A stretch of DNA of 64,000 nt from Rotaria sordida (GCA_905250125.1 CAJNOL010000953.1:1-64000), one strand, 5' to 3'. Shown: positions 1 to 11,692, counted from the first letter of the stretch. Program-made: numbers and translations. The notes: generated by a model from the letters alone, not told the origin.

Positions 1-2
1 TT

Positions 3-1040
3 TTACATGGATTTACAATGTACAATATACGAGCAGCTTCAGTAGCATTACAATTTCTTAGTTATTGTCACTATCAAATCGAGTGCATTCAATATTTTCC
101 AAATGATTCACCAGCCATCATGCTGAACAAAATCTTACAAGAAATAGATTCGAATAAGCAGAAATGTACTAACACATTTTTGACGAAATATAATCTTACA
201 TCGAGCATCATTAAGAAGACTTTTTTTAGAATGTTTCAATCTGCAGGATATCATTATGATCGAACTGTGATTCCAGCTGTAATATTTCGACTCAATCGTT
301 GTAATCAAGAAGATGTAGCCACTTTAGATTTCTTTTTTAATGCTCAAGGTTTATCACCTACTTCTTCGAATGAAACATCGCCGAGTGATGCCAATGGATT
401 AGTACTCGATTCTGATGCTCTATTTAATAACATAGCCTTTTCTGAACTTTGGCTAGAATTCAATCAAAGTGAAGTTGATCAACAGACATTAAATACTTGG
501 CAGAATGCGACAATAATTGCTCCAGATCTTCGTTCTGATTTTGTTGCATTAAGACAAGCATGGCCAAAATATCCCTTAGATGAATATCGTTATCATCTAG
601 CTAATTCATCAGTACTCATGATTGCTGGTCAATTGGATGGTGCAACACCCCTCGATTTCGCTTCTCATTTAGCGTCAATCACGGGAAAAATACGAACATT
701 GTATTCGATTCCATTAAGTGGACATATTATTTAATCGTTTATAACTGCTACAGGATACACTTGTCCACTTCATTTGATTCTTTCGTGGGCATTTCCAGCT
801 CTATTTCCAAGTGAATGGAATGATCCTGCATGTATTCGAGATCTACCAACAACGATTGATTTTGTCGGCGCAACTGTAATGGGACAGATGAGTTCAATGA
901 AATTGTTGAACGTTAGTCTACCATTTGGAAGTACAAACACCTCTCAACCAGGAAACATAGCTCCTTCTCATGACTCAGCTTCGTTATTTATTTTCAGTTT
1001 ATGTTTGACATATATCAGTCGATTCTTCTTGGGCATCTAG
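3..1040 (+). pseudogene. TAP-like alpha/beta hydrolase (S33-type), C-terminal part, broken by an in-frame stop
   Basis: The frame is open from the window edge, so the N-terminal part with the nucleophile elbow lies outside. What remains is the C-terminal half of an alpha/beta-hydrolase of the tripeptidyl aminopeptidase type. The stretch reading LMIAGQLDGATP holds the acid-residue turn, and LSGH (ending near 724) carries the catalytic histidine. A TAA at 732-734 follows two codons later. Reading on in the same frame gives TGYTCPLHL, then FPSEWNDPACIRDLP and IDFVGAT, which looks like the normal family C-terminus, and ends at 1040 in a hydrophobic tail (about LFIFSLCLTYISRFFLGI) that could be a membrane or GPI-anchor signal. 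I tested a 35-nt intron (719-753) to remove the stop; it does not keep the downstream frame. So this is a nonsense-disrupted copy or a sequence error. The family name rests on motif recognition. Confidence 0.68.
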
Positions 1041-1770
1041 TAGCATTTTTGCTAACCGGACATCTTCGAATCTTTTTTTTTACAGATGTTTACTTAATAA
1101 AAGTGTGTGCTTTTCGAAGGTTTCAATATATTTTTACTCATCAAATACTCATTACTCATTAATTCATTCTTTTTAACTGAATTTTAGTCTATCGATAATA
1201 AAACTTTTTGAAAACAATCTCTAATTGACATTTACTTTTTCAAATTGGTATTCCAAACACTTTGTTTCATCTTTGAGATGAAATTTAACAAGAGGGGATT
1301 TGAAATATATATACCGCTTCTTCATTAACGGTACAAGTCGATTGAACAAGATCGAAACTTTTGTTCAAATTGAATGAAAAACTATTTACAATATGTAGCA
1401 GATAATAGAAAAATTATCGTTTAGTATTTTATTTACTAAACATTCTTTTAGTGTAAATAAGGGATGAGGATAAGAAGGAGAATGATGGTAGGAGCACGAA
1501 TGATGTGATGATGCAGGCGAGGACAATATCTATATCTTATTTCCGTACATTTTTATTTTTATTTTTATCGATAAGGGCTCTAACAGAGTGCTCGTTGGAG
1601 AGCAAGTACCCACAGGTGTGGGTTACAAGAAGAACTACATCCAATTTAAAAAAGTTTTACTTTGTAGTTTGTAGGGCTTTTCACGTTGCATCTTCTAGTA
1701 TATTTTGCTTTTCTTTTGAGAAAGCATACCAGGGGATGGAAAGATGAAATAACAAAAAATCAATTCGTTC
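1041..1770. other. Intergenic, no gene seen
   Basis: AT-rich. An AATAAA at 1197-1202 could be the polyadenylation signal of the upstream hydrolase. An 80-codon frame at 1505-1747 has no recognisable protein character. Confidence 0.5.
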
Positions 1771-1817
1771 GAGGATGTGGATGTTAATAATATGCTCACA
1801 CCCACACCCACACCCTT
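1771..1817. repeat. Telomere-like hairpin block 1
   Basis: A short G-rich arm (GAGGATGTGGATG) is followed after a TTAATAATATG loop by CACACCCACACCCACACCC. It is the smallest member of the dispersed telomere-like family and its left arm is degenerate. Confidence 0.6.
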
Positions 1818-1949
1818 AGCATTCTCCATCTCGAAGTATTTTATATAGGAAATTGCACATTACAAGTATTGCCCATTGCCGAGTTATTTCTAGAAACTCT
1901 ACAAATCTACGATTTATTGAAATGATTAAGAAAAAATCCTGAAAATGGA

Positions 1950-2267
1950 TTATTTTTTGCCAATATTCCAATGCCAATTGGAAAAGTCAAAAACAAGATT
2001 TGACAAATCAATTTCTGGAAGAACGAGACCAGTAAAATTCCAATTAAATGATGGTAACCATTCGAATGAGCAGGCTTCACATCGAAATGGACAACCACAT
2101 GGATCTTCTGGCGTCATTGTTGAACCACATATACAGATCGCTATATCATCCAAACACATTCGATTTTCACATGGAGTTTCCTCAATTTGACGGTCAATTG
2201 GAATAGTACCAACGATCAATATCAGTAGAAAAGCAATACTAAGTATACTTAGTAGTTCCTTCATCAT
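1950..2267 (-). CDS. Small secreted cysteine-rich protein, 105 aa
   Basis: The chosen start is the MMKELL methionine at 2267, because it opens directly onto a clear signal peptide (a hydrophobic run SILSIAFLLILIVG, cleavage probably near residues 20-25). The longer frame to 2357 crosses a TTTTAG acceptor (reverse strand, near 2348) and is probably intron or 5' UTR. The mature part has eight cysteines spaced C-x4-C-x6-C-x-C-x9-C-x-C-x3-C-x2-C, a compact disulfide-rich knot, followed by an aromatic, acidic tail with an NFT glycosylation sequon. The GCGC-like core recalls IGFBP or antistasin-type modules but matches neither well enough to name. It is predicted to be exported; function unknown. 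It stands alone between repeats. Confidence 0.6.
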   Translation of the reverse strand: MMKELLSILSIAFLLILIVGTIPIDRQIEETPCENRMCLDDIAICICGSTMTPEDPCGCPFRCEACSFEWLPSFNWNFTGLVLPEIDLSNLVFDFSNWHWNIGKK

Positions 2268-2357
2268 AGAATCGAAGAAATGAATGAAACTAAATAATCG
2301 ATCAGCCGTTTTATTTTGATCAAACAGTTGCTTTTCATTCGCACCCCTAAAACACAA

Positions 2358-2596
2358 ATATCAATAATAATATCTTCATGAAAACAAAAAAATCAGTACT
2401 ATAGGACGCTCTTATTGGTATTTTTAACATTCTAATTTAATCGAGAAAACGTCAGAAGAAACGAATGAGTAAAAGAAAAGTCTCTTTCAGTTTGATGATC
2501 GATTAAGTGAATGTGACCTAAAGAATGTTCATCATTGAGCTACTACATGATATTCTTCTATCAATCGATGGATTAACAATCACAAAGGACTATTTA
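2358..2596. other. Intergenic, no gene seen
   Basis: Short AT-rich spacer. It may hold a 5' UTR exon of the secreted protein on the minus strand. Confidence 0.4.
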
Positions 2597-2664
2597 GAGG
2601 GTGTGGGTGTGAGTGTAGGTAAAGAGAAGATCACACGCATCCACACTCACACTCACACCCACAT
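2597..2664. repeat. Telomere-like hairpin block 2
   Basis: GGGTGTGGGTGTGAGTGTAGG, a loop containing AAAGAGAAGATC, then a C-rich arm of CACACTCACACTCACACCCACA type. The loop core GAGAAGATC recurs in other blocks of the family. Confidence 0.85.
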
Positions 2665-2777
2665 CTGGCAACCTTGGTTATGATGATAAGAGTGGTCGTT
2701 TAGTAATGGTAATAATTGATCTGTTGATTTGATGAATTTGTACATATTATTAAACTACTGGGAAATTCCACTAACAA

Positions 2778-3396
2778 GGAAACGTTCTCTGATGTACATT
2801 CGCTTTTGAGCCGAGACTTAAAGCACCTTGTAGACTTGAGTGAACTATGCTTACTCTAAAAAAAGTTCGTATCCATAGCGTGTTTCTGGAGAGATATCGA
2901 GTGTTTAGTAAATTTTTTCTATAATATCTCACTTTTGCGGCAAAGCTATATTTTTAAGTTTTGACCTAAAACTTTGTCTACATAAAGCCCTCAGCTAGGC
3001 TAGCTTGTATAAAAAATTTCAAAAGTTTTGAACAAAGCCTGTCCGAGATATGAAACTATTTAAAAAAACGCATACTATATATGCTATTTAATTAAAAATG
3101 GTCTACACTTTGGTAGTTTCATATCTCGGAGCGGCTTTATCCAAAACTTCTGAATTTTTTTATACAGGCTAGTCTAGCCGAGGTCTTTTTATGTGAACAA
3201 AGTTTCAGGTCAAAACTCAAAAATATAGCTTTGCTGCAAAAGTGGGATATTATAGAAAAAATTCACTAAAAACTCGATATTTCTCCAGGAACACGTTATG
3301 GACACGAACTTTTTTCAGGATAATCATAGTTCACTAAGGCCTACAAGGTGCACCAAGTCTCAGCTCAAAAGCGAATGTACACGAAAGAACTTTCCT
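2778..3396. repeat. 619-bp imperfect palindrome (fold-back element A)
   Basis: The left arm (2778 to about 3058) and right arm (about 3112 to 3396) are inverted copies with a short centre. Matching landmarks are GTACATTCGCTTTTGAG near 2793 with CTCAAAAGCGAATGTAC at 3364-3380, and the GAGATATGAAACTA / GTTTCATATCTC pair flanking the centre. The arms differ by scattered substitutions and small indels. No open frame fits a transposase. The sequence is distantly related to the fold-back at 24335-24706. Confidence 0.85.
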
Positions 3397-3874
3397 TTTT
3401 GAGACGAAAAACAGTAGTCGTTAAAAGGAATGAATGGCAGATGAGAGATGGAAGGCAAGAAATTGTGAGAAAGAATGATGATTAAAAAGAACAACATATA
3501 CGAAAAAAAAAATCGTTCAAAGACAAATGAATTATATAAGAAGAAGAAAAATTCCAGATTTAGCAATAAATAAACAAAGAAAGAACAATAAAATCAAGAA
3601 AGTCTTTTATGGAGTTGATGGTTCCACTCCACAGGGAAAATTACTCTTCAAAGAGTAGATTTAACATCCTCTGATGAATTGTATACAGTAAAGTTTTTTG
3701 ATGAATATTAATTCTTGACTATGGTTGTAACTACTTGGAGATTTATATAGTTGGATATTTGGGATAAAAAGCACTTTATTAGTTTTTTATTAAATCAAAA
3801 CTCTTAACTGTTTTGTTTCAATTCGATCGAAATCGTCACAGCGCCACGTGTAATATTATTATATTTTACTTAGT
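3397..3874. other. Intergenic, no gene seen
   Basis: AT-rich spacer between fold-back A and the hAT-type element. Nothing recognised. Confidence 0.5.
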
Positions 3875-3882
3875 GAGTCATC

Positions 3883-5064
3883 TAGAGACCTGCGGAGTAC
3901 TCCGAAACCCGATTTCAACTCCGACTCCGTCGGAGTCGGAGTCGGAGCCGGAGTCAGCAAAAAGAAATTTTTCGGAGTCGGAGTCGGAGTCGGGTTTTCT
4001 GAAAAAAATTTTCGGAGTCAAAGTCCTGACCATGTTTGAATAACTTTTGCTGTTTCAAATAAGAGCATCTTTATTCTTCAGCTTAACAAACAAAAAAAAG
4101 AAAGATAACAGTTGCTACATATATTAAGAACGAGTTTCGAGGAAAAACCTCACATTGATAATCTTTTGGCTGTATCGTTCAAAAGACTGGCTACGTAAAA
4201 GCATAATGTCATCAATGAAAATATATTGCAATTCCATTAGAAGTACTACAATTCTCTTGATCACCAATTTTTGATTCCTTGAACATAGTACATATCGAAA
4301 ACTTGTCAGTGATTGTTTTTTATTTCCACTGAACCACAAATGTACAAGAAATTTCAAATTAATCTATTAAAGATTCTTAGATATTCCTTCACTCGTTTGT
4401 TCCTTTATCGTTCAGGACTACATTACTATTACTGGTAGTAAGTAATAGCATATAAGGTTATTAATTATTATATGTAATTAGAAATAATCTGCGAAAGTAA
4501 CAGAGGGAAGAAAGTAAAAATGTTATAAAGTAGTATAGTATTAAAACTAGTAACTCATAGAAGCAATATTGTTATTAGTTTATTACTAGCAATAAAGTAT
4601 ATAAAATTATTACCAGTTACCCAGTAATAGTATAAAAAAATAATACAGTAAAACCTCTAGTAGTGAGCGCCTCTCTACAGTGAAAACCTCGTTATTATTA
4701 GTGTTTTTCACGAGTCCGGAAAGGCAATTTTTGCTGAAAATGGACCTTCCGAAGGCGACCATCTGATTATAAGGAACATTTTTCAATAGTCTCGATCGTG
4801 CTCACTTTAGAGAGACTTCATGGTAGTAATGTAGCAACCTTATTATTGATTTCCGCATGTTGTAAATTAAACAATAAAACATATTTGAGATTTCCTTTTA
4901 TTGATAAAAAAAATTCGGAGTTTCTCGGAGTTTTTCGGAGTTGGAATCGGAGTCAAAAAATAAAAATTTCCGGAGTCGGAGTCGGAGTCAGAGTTGTAAA
5001 GAAGAAATTTTTCGGAGTCGGAGTCGGGTTTCGGAATAAAAAAACCTGACTCCGCAGGTCCCTA
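3883..5064. mobile_element. Non-autonomous hAT-type DNA transposon, 1.18 kb, with 8-bp target duplication
   Basis: Both sides carry the direct repeat GAGTCATC (3875-3882 and 5065-5072). The ends are inverted: TAGAGACCTGCGGAG at the left against TAGGGACCTGCGGAG when the right end is reversed (14 of 15). An 8-bp duplication with ends starting TAGNG or CAGNG is the established hAT signature. Just inside each end lie many tandem copies of GGAGTC / GACTCC. No transposase frame is present. Removing the element rejoins a sequence about 140 bp upstream of the RING-vWA start, so it sits in that gene's promoter region. It carries nested material (next entry). Confidence 0.85.
4425..4760. repeat. Nested AT-rich inverted repeat and pogo/Tigger-like end inside the hAT-type element
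   Basis: About 4425-4645 is a palindrome built on ACTATTACTGGTA-like arms. At 4650, CAGTAAAACCTCTAGTAG follows; CAGTARAACCTC is how many pogo/Tigger-type transposon ends begin. A similar CAGTAAAACCTCTTCTAG appears near 48873. No matching opposite end was found, so the pogo assignment is tentative. Confidence 0.4.
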
Positions 5065-5209
5065 GAGTCATCTCGCCACGTTGTATTATGATACTGCAGA
5101 TATTGTGCAATTACCGTAATCATTGGAAAGAAGTATAAAAGGACATGTTGTTTCATTACGTTGTTTCATTCTTTTCTCACGCATATTAATAACACATAAA
5201 AACAAAATT

Positions 5210-7316
5210 ATGTTACCGACTTCTGCAATTCCGACGTCATCGAATACAGTGGATGATTGTTCGATTTGTCTCAATGTTCTTGCACCCGGCTTGCCACTGT
5301 TAACATTGTCTTGTAATCATAAATATCATTTGAATTGTCTGGCATCAAATGTTCAAGCACAGAACAAAGAATGTCCTTTGTGCCGAGCTCCAATTGACGC
5401 ATCAATTGTTCAACTACTAACAAGCCGTATACAGCCACCAATACAGCCACACATAACGCCTCTTCCTATCCCGTTTCCTAGTCAGATACGTGCGGCTTAC
5501 GTAAGTCATTTCTACACAGAAATCTATTTCAAAAGTATATAATAACCCAATTGTGATAATATTTTATAGAATATTCCTTCTGTCGAAGATCCAGTTGACG
5601 AAGCTGCTGTACGAGCTCTTTTCAATCATCTTGCTTCTGCTCGACAAGCTGCTATTGCTTCAGCAAACACAGCGAGTAATCTTCCATTGATCACCGTTTC
5701 AATAACATTGGAATATGGCGCCCAAATATCGCATGAAGAATCAAATATTTACGGTCTTGTCACTCTTCAAGCATCTTCTGCTATTCTTCCATCCAACAAT
5801 GAATCCTTAGCATTACCTCATGCTCCCATCGATCTTGTTTGTGTCGTTGATCAAAGTGGATCAATGTCGGGAGAAAAAATGAGACTATTAAAGCAAACTT
5901 TAGTTTATATTGTTGAACAATTGAATGATCTTGATCGACTAGCTATTATTTCATTTGATACACAAGCTTATGATCGTTCACATGGACTTAAACGAATGAA
6001 TCAACAAAAGTAAGAAAATTGTTTTATACAAATAAATCAATATTTAAGTACATTTTAGTCAACAAATCTTAACAAGAACAATCAATTATGATATACCTGC
6101 AGGAGGCGGTACGTATATAGGATGTGGACTGGAAATGGGTATCAATCTATTCACTAGTCGTCGGACAAAAAATTCACTGGGTGCTTTGCTCTTACTTACC
6201 GATGGTCAAGATAATCTACAACATGATTATTCACAATTGATGGAAACATTACCCGAAGGTGTTCTGTGTCACACTTTCGGTTACGGACCGGATCATACGG
6301 CATCATTACTTGTGCAACTAGCTGAGAAAGGCAATGGAGGTACTTTCACTTATATAGTAAGTTTTATCATAATTTAAGTTTGTAAAGATAATTCTTTCAT
6401 AAATAGGATCAAGTACAAGCAGTTGGTTCTGCCTTTGCCATGACTTTAGGTGGTTTGTTTAGTTGTATTGCACAACAACTTCGAGTCAATATTGAATTCA
6501 ATGGAGAATATAGAATTAGTCATGTTCATTCGAAACATGAACATGAACCTAAAAAATTACCTTCAAATAAAATTACGTTTAAATTGAATGATCTGAATGC
6601 CGACGAAAAACGAAATCTTGTTTTTCAATTACATGTACCCAAGGTGAATAACAATCAACAGGTCGAAATGGATAATCAACAAATCATATCACAAAATGAA
6701 CAAACATTCTTTGATCAATCGACTATTGGTAAGCATAAATTCTTATCATTGAACGACTGAATGCATACATCATTATTTGTTAGGTCAAGTAATAGTTACC
6801 TATGTAGAACCAAACAGTAATCAGACAATAACTACCAATCCTGTTTCCTTTCAATTAATTCGAATGGACCAACCATCTGCTGATCTACTTCAAGTCAATT
6901 ACACACTTGATATCCAACGAAATCGAGTAGAAACTGCTCGTGAAATCAAACGAGCAATGGATGAGAATGATTATCAGCGATCACTTGCCATTCTAAAAGC
7001 TCAAGTTGAAAAGATCAAAGCTAGTGTATCCGCTCAAGATCCATTCTGTCAATTATTAGTAAAAGATCTTGAATATCGCTATCCATCAGAACGTGACTAT
7101 CGCTCATCACATCAGAATGCTTACATGCAACATTCGTCCGAACGAGGCACATACGCACCGACGACCAATGCCAGTGCTGCGCAGTATCTCAGTTATCCAC
7201 AGCAGCAACAGGCCACTCACTTTCAGCAAAATCAGCTACCACCCATGTACATCCAGCAGCAGATGCCACCTCCTTATGTTCAGCAACAACTACCGCCTCC
7301 TTATGCTCAGCAATAA
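5210..7316 (+). CDS. RING-H2 finger + von Willebrand A domain protein (WAV3-like), 627 aa, five exons
   Basis: Exons 5210-5500, 5570-6009, 6059-6356, 6407-6728 and 6784-7316; the four introns are 49-69 nt with GTAAG donors, and phases fit. Residues about 17-63 form a C3H2C3 RING (CSIC ... CNHKYHLNC ... CPLC), the signature of a ubiquitin E3 ligase. A vWA domain follows with an intact metal site: DQSGS, the GGGTYI threonine and LLTDGQD. The C-terminal third resembles the region that follows vWA in plant WAVY GROWTH 3-type proteins and ends in a Q/P/Y-rich tail of MPPPYVQQQ repeats. It probably ubiquitinates partners bound through the vWA domain; substrates unknown. ATG 5210 is the first methionine before the RING. 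A hAT-type element lies upstream. The frame stops at TAA 7314-7316, inside the repeat tail (see next entry). Confidence 0.85.
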
Positions 7317-7439
7317 CAATCATTCCATTATAACAACCAATCAATGTCCCCGCCCACTTATATTCAACAACAGTTACCTTCTTACGTTCAGCAACAGCAA
7401 CAACAACCTTCTGGCTCCTTCCAGTCAAAATTTACTTGA
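7317..7439 (+). other. In-frame continuation of the Q/P-rich tail beyond the RING-vWA stop codon
   Basis: The 40 sense codons after the TAA stay open in the same frame and keep the same composition (SPPTYIQQQLPSYVQQQQQQP), ending at TGA 7437-7439. The TAA sits where a CAA would continue a QQ run, so a single CAA-to-TAA change most simply explains it. An AATAAA lies near 7495. Confidence 0.7.
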
Positions 7440-9170
7440 AGATAATTGACCGTATTCCAGCTAATCCAGACATTTTAATAATTTTGTTTGTTTAAATAAA
7501 TTGTATAAAAGTTAATTGTCGATTTATATTGATTTCAAGTATTTTTTATTTTTATTTTGTTTTTATTATTTTTTAATTTGTGATATTTCGCCATTTATAT
7601 CTATCCAAACGTTATCGTCAGATTAGATGTTATAGGAAAAGAAAGAATTGAATAAATATAGAATAAAATCAAATAAAGACGTGCTTTTTCTTTTGTATTT
7701 TCTCATATTATTGTTCAATGGATTTGATCTACAATTTATATATAACTGAATAAATTAGCATTATATCATAATACTATAATTTAAATGATGCTTTTTAACT
7801 TAATAACAATAATAATCATGTCATGCCAAAGAAACATGAGAAAATAAAAAAAAGGAAAAGACATTTTTATTTGATTTTATTCTTTATTTATTCATTTCTT
7901 TATTTTCTTATACCATCTATTATCCATTTGAAAATTAGAGAGATTGATAAGGAGAATTTTTTATCAAAAAATAAGAAAAAAAGTCTTTTTTTTTGTGGAA
8001 AATTACCCAAAGGCACGTTTTAAAATGCTTATAAATCGTGATTGGCTAAAGCTACCAACGTCGAACTAGCATTGCGTTATGGAACACGACTATTTACATA
8101 AGGAGAAGCAATATCACACATATTCAAGAGCAATTTGATAGCAATTAAAATTTTGTTGTTAATTACTCTTATAATTCAAAAAATGTTATCTTAGACTTCG
8201 TAGAATTTGCTTTTTAATATGCGTGATATTGTTTTTTCTTATGTAAATGGTCCCGCTCCATCCAATCAAAACCAAAAAAAGCCGAACTATGGCAACTCAT
8301 ATTTTTAATTAGTTGGTTTGACAGTGAGAGCATTCATTTGATCCAACTATGATCTATCTTCTTAGCTTACAGTATACGGTCTTTTATTCTAAGCGATATA
8401 ATGGTTGTGTTGTCTTTCTTTACTATGAAATACTTTTGAAAACAAAGTATGAATCGATAAACAAAAAAAAAAGTGAAGTCTTTTGTGCAAGTATGTCAAC
8501 ATGATAGTCCTTGGTTTACAAAAGTTTTTCATTAGGCAAATCTTCAAATGAAATGGCCAATTGCTCTTTTGCTCCTCCCTTGGCTACGCCGCTGTCTTAG
8601 TCGCCATTCAATCAAGACCGCTTTGAACGATTGAATAACCATCTCTATTCCGGTCATTTCGACTCGTGAGGACGTTTTTTGTTAAGTGCTTTTTATTTAT
8701 GTTTTTTCATTACTGAAGGCCAAAGAAAAAGAATGCATATATATATTTACAATAACATGGCAAAAGAAAATAAATGAAACAGTTGGTAATTAGGTAAATC
8801 ATTCACAAATAATTGAATAATATTTTTTTCTCTCTGACTTTTAGCAATACATTCTGTCGACATCGCAAGTCTCAGGAGAAATCAATGTTCTTTTGCTTTT
8901 CTAAATGTGTAATTATCGAAAACTGATTGTCGTTCTTCTCTGTCGCCAAATATTGATTCTCTTTTCTTTTAAACAAAATAGAACAAAAAAAGAATTCAGG
9001 TCGATCAAATCAAGACATTTTGAAAATTACTGTACTGTTCTTTTGTCTCTAATAGTTATGTCGATAACATTTTTACACTTTTTATTTTGCTGTTTCGTTC
9101 TTTGTCTATTTTTGTTCGTGTTTGTATATAGATACGTTTTTTTTTCTATCGATACATATTTCTATTCATC
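7440..9170. other. Intergenic, with one short inverted repeat
   Basis: No convincing gene. Around 8085-8255, ATTTACATAAGGAGAAGCAATATCAC is mirrored by GTGATATTGTTTTTTCTTATGTAAAT, giving a roughly 170-bp imperfect palindrome of MITE type. Small frames at 7823 and 8905 are low-complexity and AT-driven. Confidence 0.5.
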
Positions 9171-10166
9171 ATGGGCAATCGATTTGTTGCTAAAAATGCC
9201 AATTCGAATGCGCTGACTGACGAAGGTTTGTTCATGGAACAAATATTTTTCATTATGGATTGATCTATTAATTGATTTGTTGTGATTCTAGAAATTGCTG
9301 ACTTGCAAAAGATTTCCAATCTCAGTTTTGATGGTAAGCAGAAAGAGAATTTGTTTTCTATTCATATAAAATTGTTCGCTCTTTTGTAGATATCAAGAAT
9401 AATTACAAGGTAATCATAGATTATGTGTGATTTGAACTATCATCTTCTATTTTTGCTCGAATGTGCTTTAGGCTTTCTTGGAAGATAACCCATCAGGTAG
9501 AATGGACAAAAAACGATTTATTCACTGGTACGATCTACTAAAGCCTGATTTCGATATTAAAGATGAAGTAGCTTGCGAGTATGTTCAGGTGCTCGTCCGA
9601 TGATTTGAAACTTTCTTTCTATATATTTAGAAATGCATTTGCTGCATTCGATAAAAATAAAGATGGAACAATTGACTTCAAAGAATTTACTACGGCATTG
9701 GCTTTCCTCAGACCAAATACGGTAGAGGCACATGTCGATCTGTTTTTTCAAATGTTAGTTCGATTGAGTGCTGTAGTTTGAGCACAATCTAATATTTCTC
9801 TTTTATTGAATAGGTATGATGTATCTGGTGATGGCTGTTTGGATTGTCAGGAACTAATAGATGCCTTCGAATCTATTGTAAGTTAATCTGAATATTTCTT
9901 TCGAGTAGAATTCAATGAGTGCATAAATAATCATAATTGATTATTTTAGATCTATTTATTGGCATTGGGGAAAAAAACAACTCCCAAAAGTGCGAAACAG
10001 ATGGCTTCAGAAGTATTTGTCATGTTTGGTCTGAATGAGGACGCAAAAATAACGAAGGAACAATTTATCGAAGGGTAGATGGAATAATTTCTTTTCTTTT
10101 TCATATAATTTTATTTATTTCAGATGTAAAAAAAATCCTACTCTTCGTGAGATGTGCCTCATTTGA
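9171..10166 (+). CDS. Neuronal calcium sensor-like EF-hand protein, 192 aa, eight exons
   Basis: Exons 9171-9225, 9292-9333, 9390-9409, 9472-9578, 9631-9753, 9814-9877, 9950-10074 and 10124-10166; introns are 49-72 nt and all phases close. The product starts MGNRF, a possible N-myristoylation site though the usual serine or threonine at position 6 is a valine, and is as long as neuronal calcium sensors (about 190 aa). Two EF-hand loops look able to bind calcium: DKNKDGTIDFKE and DVSGDGCLDCQE. The first hand (EDNPSGRMDKKRF) and the last (NEDAKITKEQF) are degenerate. It is probably a membrane-switch calcium sensor; family known, partner unknown. The very short exon 3 (20 nt) was placed by phase and by GT-AG signals. 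Confidence 0.85.
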
Positions 10167-11514
10167 ACATGAACAATATTGTCAATGAATAATCATTTTT
10201 ATGTACTCCTTATATTTTTTTATTTACGTAAACTTAAGTGTTTGAATTAGAGACAATAAATTGAATTTTCAGTAGGATCTAAAGATATGTGAAATCGCTT
10301 TCGATTGATCTCGATTTTGATGAACATTTGTTCCGTGTTTTTGAGCAAGCAGTGATTTTTGATGTATTGTGACAAAGCTAGTCTAAAACTGCAAGACTTA
10401 ATTCACTAATTGAACTTCAATCTACAGATGCTAATTAGAAATATTTGTATTTGTCAAAGATGAACATGTTCAGAATGAATGATAACAACTTTCTTCTGCG
10501 GAATTGTTCGCTATGTTTAGGGTAGTTTCAGACGGAAAATCGATTGTAAGAAATACTGTAGAATAAAAACATTGAATGTTACTTAATCATCACATGATGA
10601 GTGTGGAAGTAAATACATTTTTACTAGGTTTCGTTCAAGACAATTCTTTTAATTTTTATATGTTAATAAAAAGGTGATATCATAGTCTATATCGATGCTT
10701 GAAATTTAAACGAGAGTTGATGAAATAATTATTGTTGTATCGCAAAAAGTTAGATGGATACTTCATCAATGCAAAGAATGATCAAAATTTACATTTACAT
10801 AAAAACATGTTTTAAGGCAAAAATGGAACTAGGAGAGATAATGTTTTATTATCTCATCTAGCCAAACAGTGCAGCATATTGTAATAATAAAACCTGTATT
10901 AAGTTCTCAATCAATTTAAATTTTAGATAAAAGTTATTTATAGCTAATACAAATTGGTGACAAATACAAGCAAAATAAAAATCATATTTAGTTATTTCTG
11001 GCACCGATGTAATCAAAAATCATATGTCAATACGATAAATAAGAACATAATTACTTTGACGAATAGTTTTTGACAATCGTTTAAAGTGAAACCTGACTCA
11101 AGTTTTTCCTGAAAAAACACACCAAATCATGAGTTTAATTATGAAAATAGTAAAGTCTTACATATTCTTGACTATCTTTAACTGTATAATATCACTGAGC
11201 TATGTTACATTGGTAATCATGTAAAAACCTCTCAACGCTTAATTCAGTGAAGCATCATTTGTTCTACTATACATCTTTTAGAGAACACTGCTTGTAACTA
11301 TTGTAAAATGCACACAGTCCACGGAGCTTGAGGATGAGGGTCGGTGAGTTTGAACATGATTTAGTTGAAAGAGAAAGCATAAAACGTATTCACTATGAAC
11401 AATCTATAATCATTTCACTTGTCCACAGAATAATATTCATAGAATCAAAACAAATATATCCACTTGACATGCTCAATATAGTGCGAAAGACTAAGTTGAA
11501 AGAGTCATCTGAGC
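10167..11514. other. Intergenic, no gene seen
   Basis: AT-rich. An AATAAA near 10255 probably ends the calcium-sensor transcript. Nothing else recognised. Confidence 0.5.
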
Positions 11515-11583
11515 AGGATGGGAATCAAACCCACATCTTACAATGACCAGTTGGCTGCTCTACCACTTAAGCTACCAGCTTCA
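11515..11583 (-). repeat. tRNA-like sequence (tRNA-derived SINE or tRNA pseudogene)
   Basis: On the minus strand GGTAGCTTAAGTGGTAGAGC looks like a tRNA D-arm with an A box, and GTGGGTTTGATTCCCAT forms a T-arm with a B box. The anticodon stem does not pair and no 7-bp acceptor stem closes, so it is not a working tRNA. Confidence 0.5.
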
Positions 11584-11625
11584 TCAACTCAGCTACATAA
11601 TAGCTACATGTTGCATACTTCGAAT

Positions 11626-11692
11626 GGGGTGAGTGTGGGTGTTGCTGTAGAGCAGAAAAAGATCCATACCTATCCACACCCACCCACACCCA
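11626..11692. repeat. Telomere-like hairpin block 3
   Basis: GGGGTGAGTGTGGGTG, a loop with GTTGCTGTAGAGCAGAAAAAG, then CCACACCCACCCACACCCA. The loop sequence recurs in inverted orientation at 19721-19755. Confidence 0.8.

Noticed and set aside
719..753. Possible 35-nt intron removing the stop in the hydrolase gene
   Set aside because: The donor is weak, it is shorter than all other introns here, and splicing shifts the frame away from the family-like C-terminus.
11515..11583. A functional tRNA gene on the minus strand
   Set aside because: The D-arm and T-arm look right but the anticodon stem and acceptor stem do not pair.
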